Assembly: GCA_010645155.1 (NCBI GenBank) | Contig: CM021317.1 | Location: 2,071,565 to 2,135,564 of the forward strand | From: Tigriopus japonicus | Taxonomy: Eukaryota > Arthropoda > Copepoda > Harpacticoida > Harpacticidae | DNA length: 64,000 nt | Direction: 5' to 3' | Shown: piece after piece, positions 41,488 to 53,400 of the stretch | Numbering within the stretch: position 1 is the first letter of the stretch | Layout of the letters: every line of letters starts with the position of its first letter | Program-made: the position numbers and the translations under genes | The notes under the pieces: model-generated | What the model saw: the letters and a program-made list of their open reading frames with translations, nothing else | Databases searched by the model: none | What the model was told of the DNA's origin: nothing

Positions 41488-44400
41488 CTGAAATTAAGGA
41501 AACGTGTATTATTTAGGCGTATATTGTGAGGGCCCGAAACTATATTCTTTAAAATATAATATATTTCAAAAATATTTCTCCATTTTTCCTCGACTTTTAA
41601 GTATTTTGAGTGTTTCGAGGAAAAACTAAATGCGTTTTTGATATTTGACGCTGGAAAATATATTTCAGGAAAATTTGAGCGAAATAAGTGAATGGTCAAT
41701 GTACTCAAGGGCTTAACCAAAATGAACCAAAAAAATTCCACAAAAGGGTATTTGTACTGAAATTGAACATTAAAAACCATTAAGTTTGCCTCCAAAAATG
41801 ACCCATCACATTCAACTTCCCAAAAAATTTTTGAATAAATTGGTATAATCTGAGAAAGTTACCAAAAACGCCGTTGTCAAAAAAATGTGTTAAATATTCG
41901 GCTTATTTTTGAAATGCTTTGGTTTTTTGCAGAAAATATAATTGTAATATTTTGTCACATTTTAGAAAAAAAATCCAGACCCTAGTATTTGCCAATATAA
42001 ACAATTTTGGCGACAGATGTTGCAATATCAGTGAATTGCGTATGGGCATAATTGGGACCCATAAACAACAGCTTGAAGAAAGTGAAAGTTATTAAAAATG
42101 AGATTGAACATTGATTATATGTATCTTCTTTTCGAGTTCAAGTCCAAATGAACATTATAAAGAGATATCGACTATAGAATGTATCTTAGCTATCAGTTTA
42201 CAAACATTTTGCTCGTTTGTTGTCATAAGCTTTATAAATATGAAGGATTTTTTGATGTTTCAGTACATATGCCCAACACAAATACGATTCTTGAAATTTC
42301 TTAATTTGTTTGTGCGAGTGCATGTTTAAGTATATGAGCATTATAAAAGGAATTTATCAGGGTCTAGGGAAAGGGGATCTGTGATAGATCTTCCCATGTG
42401 AGTTCATGTTGTTTCTATTTTCGTTTTATGAATCAGTTATTTGTTGATATTGGTAAAAACATGGCTTGGAGATCTATTTTCATGGCCCGTGTGCAACTCC
42501 ATTAACAGTCATTAGAAACCGGAAACATATTGCAATGTAATAGGTTTGATTTTTTTTGCTCAAACGTTCAGAGAGGTGGAAATGTCAACCATTGTGATCC
42601 CTTTGAATATAAATCCAAATTTTGCCAAGTTTTGTCTCTTTTCAAGTGCATGATGCAAAGAGTGACTCTTGTGGTTTGAAAGTAATTAAATATTAGTCAT
42701 TTAGCTTCAAAGTATGACTTGTTTACCCCGCAAGGTGTCATTTTGATCACTGGAGAGTGTGACGGCTTTGCCTTCATCGAATAGATTTTACGTATTTGAT
42801 TAGAGTTGAATGAAATGAAACAATTTTATTCAAATCAGTGTAACAAACTTTTGGAGAAACTGAAACAAAATAGAAATTGCTCGTGCATTCTACTTTCTCA
42901 AAGCATAATCGTCCCTCCATTAGGCTTTTTTCGAAAATCTCCATCAAAGAACGCTCCCTCGAACGCACGCGCACGGATTGGAAACATGGTCGCTTTCAAG
43001 GTGACTCGCTTTTTTTTGACTCGAATTTCAGGTGGCTCCCTCTGAGCAGTACATTTTGCGCAACTCTCGACTGAAGAGAGCAGCTCCCCCTATAATCACA
43101 GCAGAACCTTGAACTATTTTAGAGGGATTGAAGTATTACAGCTTGGGTGTGTATTTCAATTTGAGTTATTTGTTAGTGGCATTACATTGACATCAAATTG
43201 ACGACAAAAATATTTGTTTCGCTAGTGAAGATTGATTTATTGGTCTCTATGGTCAATTTATGATAATAAAATTTTTAAAAGTAATTGGTAATTTGTAATT
43301 GACAATTAATCAATGACCTGGTTAAAAAAGTAATTAACTACAATTACAATTACTTGGCCCAAAAATGACATTGATTACATTACAAATTGTGATTCCAATT
43401 GTAATTACAACTACAATTACTCCCCAGCCCTAGTTCAGGTGTAAATTGCATTCTCTAAATTCCATAAAATTTAGCCAAAAAATTCGAAATGACAAAAAAA
43501 ATTCACACATTTTCCCCGACTCTAATGATCAAACACTTTCGGAAAGGCATGCTTAAATGACTTCACACGCTAAAATTTCGAAACAAATTACCCCGCAGCG
43601 CAGCCAATATAATAGCAATATTTGTCTATTTAGTTTCCTTGGTGTTCGTCTCTGTTTGGTTCCACACACACTTTAGTTCATTGCAAACACCAAGCTTAAT
43701 ACAAAAATGCAATCAGTTATCGTTCAGATTGAAAATAACACAATCATGCTCAAACTGGCAGTCATTTTGTTGATTTTGGTATTTCTCGTACTTGATCCAT
43801 GCCACGGAAAACGACTAATGATTTTCATCAGTGGATCTGGATGCGGAATAACTCGAGAGATTACGATCCACAAAGTTCCTTATGGTCACCCTACTTCGTC
43901 CATGGTTACTTGTTCACTTAATACTGAAGAACATTCACAATACCCAACTAATCGAGTGGACACGCCCTCGTCTAGTGCATCACCAATTCCTTCAGGTGAG
44001 GTCTTGTTCCCACGATAATTAAGTGGTTTAAGGAGCACCCATATATAAGATTTCAAGATGCCTAGGGTCATCTAATTTTAAAAGGATCTATCTGCTGATG
44101 TTTCGTATCAAATTCAAGTGATGTCTATGATAGCTTTGAACTTTAACAATGATATGCAACCCCATCCCTGATTAATGCTACAAATTTTAAAACATAATTA
44201 GTGCAATAGCGAAAGTGGATGTGAACAAATTGAAACCTGTCTGTGGTACAAATTAAAGAACTAACGTTGGTTGATAAAACATCAGGGTGGCTATTACTGA
44301 AGATCAGCCACAAATGGGAGAAGACAAGTGAGGAAAAGGTTGCAGATTATGTGCCTCTGAGTCTTGCGCCGCCTTTTTGTGGTGCATCTGTTGTTTTCTA

Positions 44401-47400
44401 ATCTGCGCTCGAACAAAAATTTCGAACGGTCAGTTGCTTCGCGACAAACGATCGAGAAGAAGATACGATCGCAGAATTTTAGTGAAGCAATGAGTCACCA
44501 GAGGCCACAACCGAGCTAAGGGGTAAACAAACAGGTCCAGCTGATGTTTAGTTAGCTTCCCTCATTTTTGTAATTTGGCAACACTGACCTTCAATGTGTC
44601 TCAATATTTCAATTGAACAAACCAACCTGGCAGATTGGTCATTGCTGACATTGCTTACATCTTTCTCCCAATACAAAAAAGGAAGTCAAATTATAACATC
44701 TGTTCACATCTCATTTTGGCCAACCTGATGTTTGTATACACTTTTGTTCACCTGAACACCACAAATATGTGGAAACAAGGGTCATTTTAACTTATACAGA
44801 CCATGTGAACTAATAGCATTATCTTCTTCTTGATGTTTCTCTGTTGAGTGAAAGCGCAGACAAACCTAGCACTTTTGTTCAGTCAGGAGTTGCTATAATA
44901 GAGGTCAAAATACGTTCAGAGTGTCACTTGGTTGTAAAGGTTTTTGATGTTGTTCATCAATTGCAATAGATGCTTAATTCAAACGCACACTTTGTTTACA
45001 TCTCCTATCGCCAAATCAGTGCAACTTCTAAAAAAGCTTAGTTTTGCCTGACCTTATGTCAGCTATACCATAATGACCTTTCCGTGGTACAAGAACGTAG
45101 AACTCATGCAATCTAGGTTTACGTTATGAAGTAACGCCATTTGCAATGTCAGTTGTTCAGTTAAAAAAATGCCGTGACAAAAATGAATCCACAACTATAC
45201 AAAAAGCCCTTAAGGATTCTAACCCTTGTTATACGGAATGCTCTTGCTATATTTTGGGGCTATGGGGGTACCAGTTTAAGCATGAACAGGACCTAATTTC
45301 GTCTGTTTGTGTGTTCTATGAAAATTATGTCAAACGTGTTTATGACCATTTTAGAGTAAACGGCCCCAAAAAACTATGTTTTGAAATGCAGACTTCGCCG
45401 TATCCTTCAATAATCAACCTTCAAATCAAACTATAACTTAAACAAAATCAATTTTAGAGCCAGTGGAACAAGAAAATATTGAAGGTGGATGGAGTGCTTG
45501 GTCAGAGTGGAGTGCTTGCTCAAGTAGCGAGGCAACCCAAGAAAGAACTAGAAGTTGCACCAATCCACCTCCCACTTCAACCAATCTGGATTGCATTGGA
45601 GATGCTCTGGAGTCAAAAATATGTCAAGAACTACAACCTTCTTCAAATTATGACCAAGATCAAGGCTATGATGGTGTACATTTCATAGAACAGAACGCTG
45701 TGGATGCTCGCAAATGTCATATTCAATGCCAAATCAGTGATGCTGGATGTACGGCATGGACGTGGAAAGCGACTGGAATGTGCTATTTTTATGCTGATCC
45801 TGGACAATTAATGGCACAGCCTGGTTCAATCAGTGGTCTTGCAATAGCTAGTTGTCTCCTAAATAGCTCAAGTTATGTTGGGGGTGATATTGAAACTGTT
45901 CGTGATATAGAACTAGTTGAGGAATGTCAAGGAAAATGTCAAGAGAATACTGATTGCCTCTTCTTTACCCATGATATTGGAGGTCGTGTTTGCATGTTGA
46001 AGAATGGGCACACGGGATTGCAAAATTTGGCAACCTTTGCATCTGGACCTAAATTCTGCTGACTGAGTGTAATCAAGTTCCATTTTTAATTTCGAAATAT
46101 AGCGGGTGTTTCAAATGAAACGGAATACATAACATTTACAAGCCATTAAAAATTGAAAAGTGTTGGTTTGAATTTCTGTTGGAATTTTTTTACTTACCCT
46201 GACAATGACGTCATTTACTTTGATCCCTGCCCTCTAGGTATCACGAGCATTATTTCTAGGGTAAGAGGTACATTTGTTCGACAAAAAGACAGACAGTCCT
46301 TTCTATAAGTTTCCTTTTCAAACAATTTCTTTGGAGAAATAGTCTCCAAAAAAAAAGTCTAAAATTTTGCCTATTTTCTCTTTTTTGACCGTCCGAATAC
46401 AAAATTTTGTTCCAGTGAGTAAGTACTTAAGCAGCACTTTTTATGAGTATTTCACAAACGTTTGGCTTCTCTTTTGCTTTATTTATTGTTCTTGAGATCA
46501 ACCAATATTGCTTCAGTTTGTCATACGAAAGAAAAAAAATTACTAAAGGCTTGATTCCCTTCATTTTTGATTATCTGAAAATGATCACTGTGAGTCCCTT
46601 CTCTGAGACAGGCAAGTGTCGCCCGTTCTCACGGTTGCAAACCGGGATCTCAAATTAATAACCTATTTGTAAAATCATATTTCCTTTGATCTAAAATACT
46701 CCCAAACCAATCAACCAGTTTTTTCTCACGAAATAGAACTACAATTATGCTAATTTTTGTGGGAGATAAACTCGAACTTACTTTTGTTTGGTTCAAAACG
46801 TGAACAAAGTACAAGTGAGAATTTTCACACGTTCCGTCATTGAATGATCCCATTTGCAACCTCCCTAAAACAGCTTGAAAAAGCACCCTATCATACAACT
46901 TAACGCTAAGTTGTATCTTCATAAATCATCCGTGGAATGGCCAGCAGAGACATCAATAGAGAAAGACATTGCTCTATGGGAGTTATCACCGTTTCAAAAT
47001 ACAGACCTGCTGCCGTTAGCAGTCTAGGNNNNNNNNNNNNNNNNNNNNNNNNNNNNNNNNNNNNNNNNNNNNNNNNNNNNNNNNNNNNNNNNNNNNNNNN
47101 NNNNNNNNNNNNNNNNNNNNNNNNNNNNNNNNNNNNNNNNNNACAGGCACCCAAGTAGACCCAAGTTTCGGCAAGTCCAAGGTACTGTACCGGACCGCTT
47201 GCCCAAGCTCCTGTTTGCCTCCCATCACTAGTTATCACCGTTTCAAAATACAGACCTGCTGCCGTTAGCAGTCTAGGCTTGCCAAAAAAAAGTCTCAGTT
47301 TTCAGGGTCAGATTTTCAAAAGATGTTGCATTTCAGAGCAATGGCATGGTTAATGTATGTATATTGAGGAGTATTGCAAAGTAATTTAAAACAAAAGAAG

Positions 47401-50400
47401 AAATTGGAAGCCCTCAACGAAACAAACAATTTATTTTTAGATTTAGTTGCCCCAGGAACCGATATCCTCTGGCGATCTTGTTATTCAAAGTCGGGCATTC
47501 CTGATTCAAATGTTCGGCAGAACCCTCTCAATTTATGTAGGGAAGTTTAGACAAAAGCAACAAAGCATATTTTTCTCCACAAAAAAGTCAAAAAAATAAT
47601 ATTCCAACTTCAAGTTGTGCAGATGAGAAAGGAATTGTTGCAATTACCAGGCCTTAATCTTCGTTTTAACTACCTTGCATGCTCATCATCAGAAACACAT
47701 GTCTTCCGAACTTCTTTCCCCCCTAAAATAATGACATCACTAGTAATTCCTGCTATTGATAAGCCTGGAATAGAGCAAATCAAAACACTTTTTATACTTC
47801 TTCAGGCACATTTGTATCTTATTCCATTTTTTACAAAATTTCGATCTAACCAAAAGGTGTGCAGTGCACTTAATCTGAAATACATACACATTTCAGTTTT
47901 ATTAACGATATCAAGCAAATCACGCACGCAAAGCACTGAATATACCGGGGCCGTCACAATGAAATATCGGCCTTCCTCTGCTGCCACTGTTCCTTTAAGC
48001 TGGCCTAGAGGGCTAACAGAGAAAAGACATTCTGGAAATATTCGTGAGTCACCAAGCCTGCACTGTGTGTGCAATGAGATTTGACGTTGAACATGCTAAG
48101 TTATGTGATTCATAACTCGAACTTGTTTTTAGGGAGTCGGTGGCAAAATTGCTCAACTGCTTCAATTGCTTTGGTCACACAAGAGCAATGTATGATGAAT
48201 CAAGTCACTTGACACCCCTGCTCCCGGATCAATGAAGTGTGTTCAAAACAAACCTCCATTGACTGTACTGGAGTGACAACTCTCTGTTAGCCCTCTAAGT
48301 AGGCCATGAGGGAGGCCCATGGCCTTGACGACGGCCACCTGTCTGCTGGCCTGAATCTGCCTAACAAAGTTACTGCATTTGCTTTAAAAATAAAACTTTC
48401 TGAAGCGGAACTAAAGAAAATATCACTTACTTTAACTTTGATAAGTATTCTTTAGGCTGCCCTCATGTCCAATTGCAAACCTCAGCCAACTTGGATCTTT
48501 TATGTATTTTATGAAACTTGAAACAAAAGCGAAAAAAAGATGTGCTATGTGTTTTCGGAACAAACAGAAATGTGCTAGGAAGGCTTTTTGGTGGCACTGT
48601 CTTTGCAAATATGCGCATCTTGAGGCGATATTTCTTACATATACAATTGGGAATTTCGGAATATTTCTAAGAATTGTCTTGAACATAATGTATTGTTAGA
48701 TTGCAGTTTTCCTTATTTTGTTTTTTACTATGTTTGGCTGGATATTGTTCACTTCTTAAGAATCTAGTCGGTGGCGGACTAGAGTTAACTTTTCAAATTT
48801 TGAAAACTTGATTACTGTGGAGAGATTTTGTCAAAAAGTCTAAATAAGTAAAAAAATTCTAAATCTTCGAGAAGCAAAAAAATACAAAAGAATGAGTTTT
48901 AAAAAGCGGTAGAAATGTCGAAAATGAGCTTCATCTTACGCAGGATCAAAATGTTCATACAATGTTATTTGCAAAGTTTCGTTTTTGAACACATATTTTT
49001 TGACCTCCTCTTAACCCTAACAAAAAGGTATTGATTGTCATAAGAAATGCATCATTCCTTTCTTCAGAGACTATGTTGAAAACTCTAAATACGACCAATA
49101 TATCAACTGTTGCCTAACATTTAAGAGAACTTTAGCAAGATGGTCGAATGTCAATATAAAGCTGTCAATTGAGACCTCTCTTTGATGGTTTAAAGGCATT
49201 AGTTTATTTGCAGACTCGAAATAGGTAGCTCTAAAACATGCTCCACGTAGTTGTATTTTTCGCACTTTTTGGCACAATATTCAACCATCTTTGTCATGGA
49301 ATATGGCTTACCAATTATGTAAGTGGTTCAGGATGTGGAACAACGCATGAGATAACCATTAAGGGCATTAATCATCATCATTCACAAGATTCAACTCCAT
49401 GCACATTCACAAGATATCACCACAATGAGCTCAAAGGAACAGCTCAAGTTCACAACCTCCTCAAAGTCATTAACCCTTTGCCATCTTCGAACACAACCAC
49501 TACTGAAGCCACTATAACAACCACAACAACCACTACTACTACAACAACCACAACTACTAAAACAACCACAACCACTACTACAACAACCACAACCAATACA
49601 ACAACAACCACAACCACTACAACAACAACCACAACCACTACAACAACCACAACAACCACTACTACAACAACCACTACAACAACCACAACCACTACTACAA
49701 CCACAACCACTACTACAACCACAACCACTACTACAACCACCACAACCACTACTACAACCACCACAACCACTACTACGACAACCACAACAACCGTTCAAGG
49801 TGATCATGATTCTCAAAATTTCATCTAATGATTTTGTTTTTGGCATCATGTTCGATTATTTTCTTTCAACAGTTATAGATGGTGGATGGTCTGAGTGGTC
49901 CAATTGGAGTAGTTGTTATACAAATGGGACCAGAATGAAAACAAGAAGTTGTTCCAATCCAATTCCAAGTGGATCAGGACAGTTCTGTGTGGGAAGCAAT
50001 TCCCTCACTGAGGGATGTCAAGTCCCATTTTCTGCCTACTACCATCAAAATCAGAAGCACACAGGAACGCCTTTGAGCTCACAAACTACCATTGATGCAC
50101 GGGAATGCCACAGAATCTGCCAAATCAGTGAATCAGGATGCATTGCTTGGACTTGGAAGCAATCTGGGACTTGTCATCACTACTCAGAATATTTTCAAAT
50201 TGTCACTGAGATTGGCTCTATAAGTGCTCCCAAGCTATTAAATTGCCTCCAAGGTGACACCGAGTTCGTAGGGGCCGATTTTAAGCAATTGACGGTCGAT
50301 ATGACGGAGGAATGCCAAGAAAAATGCCAATTAGACAGCAATTGCAAGTTTTTTACGCAAGACCTCCGAGCCCGCAAATGTTACTTGAAGTACGATAAAA

Positions 50401-53400
50401 TATTGGAGCAAAGTAGAACGTTTTACGCATCTGGACCCAAAAATTGTTGAATACGCCCTCCATATTTTTCATTTTCTTCTGTGGATAGATAATCTTTCGT
50501 TAGCATCTGAACTTTAAAATATTTCCATTTGATTAGACCAAGAATCATTGTGTTTAGAACATGACAAAAGAAAACCTACAATATTTTTCCATGTTTTGTA
50601 CTTCTTGGTCTTCAGGCCAAAAGCTATGAGTTTTTGGCGAAATCAGTGTCATAGTAGATGTTCTAATATTTTTTAAGCTTTGCTAATATTGTACTTACAG
50701 TACATCTTAGATTTTCTCATCACAAGCAGGCATTTCAAAAGGTGGTTTATTTTCATTTTTGACTTTTGACATTCATCAATCAATTCGATTAATAATGCAA
50801 CAAAAAAATTAGTTTTGTCAATCAATGGGGAAGTTAAATAATAATAAATATGATTTTTCGTGATAACATACTTCATAGACTACAGAACTACTATGAAATC
50901 CTTGCATCCTCACACAATAGCTCTCTCATGCCCTCTTGTGGCTTAATTCTTAAACTCTACTTTTTGATCCCATCCACAACCTCAATTGAAAATACTATTT
51001 TTGGGTTATTATCTCATTCTTTTCCAATGATGATGAAGCAAAAAGATTCTTCACTAAGTCTTAATTGCGGATAGAGTATCTTTGGTGAAACATTTACTAG
51101 AAAGTAACGCCAGAGGGCAGAGCAATAAGACAAACAAACAATCGGCCTCTCCTAGTTTCAAATGCAGTTTGAATCACATCAATCAACAAATATGTTCCGA
51201 CAACGACACTCAAAATTGCAACATATGTAACTATTCAATACTTAATCGGGTTCCTTTGGCATTTCTTAAAGGTTACGGAGCAAACTTAACCTCTTTATTT
51301 GGCTTTTGAAATATTGATGGTTTTCTTGAAATAACAAGACGGCCTAAACTGAAGTGAAAGAAACTACGCATTTTTTTTCAAATGAGCCCTTTTCTAATTT
51401 GTTGTAGGCCAATTATAATGCTAATATAACCCTGAACCATAAATACATCTTCATTTAAATAGTTCATAAGACAAAAACCAATTACACTGTCACAGTGTAA
51501 GCTCCCAATTTCTTCAAAGTTCACAATTTCAAGGGATTTAACTGCATCATTTACTGCATTCATTAATTTGCCTAAGAAAACAAGCATAATTAGTTCATTA
51601 GAATTTTCGCGTTCAAATATTCACTTATTCAATGGCAATTTAGGTATTCATTTGTTGGTTGGCTGATTTATGGAAGGCATTGTTAACATCACTTACCATC
51701 AGGGGTGAACCCATAGCTGAGTTGATATTGGGCCATAAAGTCCTCATCAATTCGAGGAAACCAAGCGTTCTTGTCACGATCCCATTCATACATCATCCCA
51801 TCTTTGGGATCGCGATATAATTGGGCGCCACTTTCAGAATCTTGTATGTAATTCGACTAAAGGAATAGATGTAAGTTAGCTAAGAAAAGCTGTTCTTTTT
51901 TCTAGGTTTTGAGGTTGTAAGAAGTTGAAATTGAGCATTTGAGTTTCTAGGGATTTTTCGAGATTGATTTTTATTGTAGAAGAAAGCGCAATTTTCAAAA
52001 GTAACCAATAAACATGAAGTTTTCAAAAGCAACTTAACATGTTCTATCACATAACTTGACACTTGAACGGAACATGAAAGTATCTTTGTTGACAATATCG
52101 ATATTGTTCTACCATTTAAAGTTTGAAGTAGGTGTTGAAAGATTGATCAATTTAATTTCGTCAAAAAAAAAAACAGCCTAAAATCATGAACTTCTAAAGC
52201 CATGGAAATACAACACGATTTTTGAATCGCTATTCAAAAAAATAGAATTATGTGAGTGTTCTAGTGTGATGGGCTTCAAGTTTGATTTTTGGCAATGTGT
52301 CCAAATCGGTTTTTGGGTCGGAAAGCTTACCACAACAAGATTTTTCCGAAAGGCATGAGTATAAAATGGCAGCATTGCTGACTCGAAACGCATTGGTAGA
52401 GTTTACCTGGTTAAAATTGCCGAAGACTTTATTCATGATGAAAATATTTCAAAATTAGTAATGGACCGAAAATTTCGACCAAACCAGAGCTAACCGAGAC
52501 CGAACCAAAAAAGAATACATATATGATTGGCCTTAAATTTTCAATTGTCAAAGCAATAGAGGATATCAAAAATCAATATTTACATCAAAGCTAATTAATT
52601 TTTTTGTACGTTTTGGATCAAAAATATTATATTTTTCATTTAAACGGCATTGATAGCCTGCTTTTTGTTTCAACAGGACTTACTGACACTAAATTTTTGC
52701 CTTTTTATTTTCAGACGAAATCACTCTCGGTCTTACTTTGGTTAAAATGGTTTTCGTTAACGTCCAATGTCTCTACAAACATGCCCAAAAAAACTTTTAA
52801 AAATTATTTTGATAAATAGTTTGGTTTGTCATTCCCAATTCCTTTGAGGATGCGAGAAATTAAATCTTTTTGCCATTGTAACAACTAGTAAGTAAGGTCA
52901 TGCAAAGAAATCACTTTCTGTTGAGTACCTAGGAACGTTAAAACTACGAATTTGATGAAATTAATTGCACATTTTCAAGGTTTTTGAAACTTTATCCGTT
53001 TTCGACAATTTTGATCGAAATGGAAATTTGAAATTCTTTTAAATCTACATGGAAAAGGATTCCCTTAAACAATGACAAAGGCCTCTAAAACAGTTGCCAG
53101 AACCGTATAAATTAAATTGAGAGCTCAGAGAGCAACAAGAACATTTCAACACGTTGTGCAATAATGCAATCATCAAAGATTGCTTTATTATTGTTATAAA
53201 GGCAAAATGTTTGTTTTTTGGAGCCCCAAAAAGTACTTTTTCATGTGGTCAAAATGGCGTCTGATATGCTGAGCGGGAAAACGTTCTTTTTAAAAAACTA
53301 GTTTTGACTCTAAAGTGTCCATTTTTAGCATTTTACTATTGCCATACTTCGTTTTTCCGTCATGCCTCAAAGTTAAAGTGCTTAAAAAACCATTTCGCGT

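Larger units (their letters stand above)
46982..47277. repeat. 47-bp duplicated flank around a gapped insertion
   Basis: GTTATCACCGTTTCAAAATA onward to GCAGTCTAGG occurs exactly at 46982-47028 and again at 47231-47277. Between them lie 114 N and the end of a TAGTGATG-type element. Confidence 0.93.

Noticed and set aside
45146..45436. 96-residue frame in the intron of protein A gene
   Set aside because: No splice borders in matching phase and no domain; A+T-rich intron sequence can be open by chance.
47617..48084. 155-residue plus-strand frame
   Set aside because: It runs into the 292-bp MITE at 48006 and has no domain.
49391..49849. Minus-strand frames of poly-valine and serine/glycine/cysteine repeats
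   Set aside because: They are the complement of the coding threonine tract of protein B, whose splice phases and domains support the plus strand.
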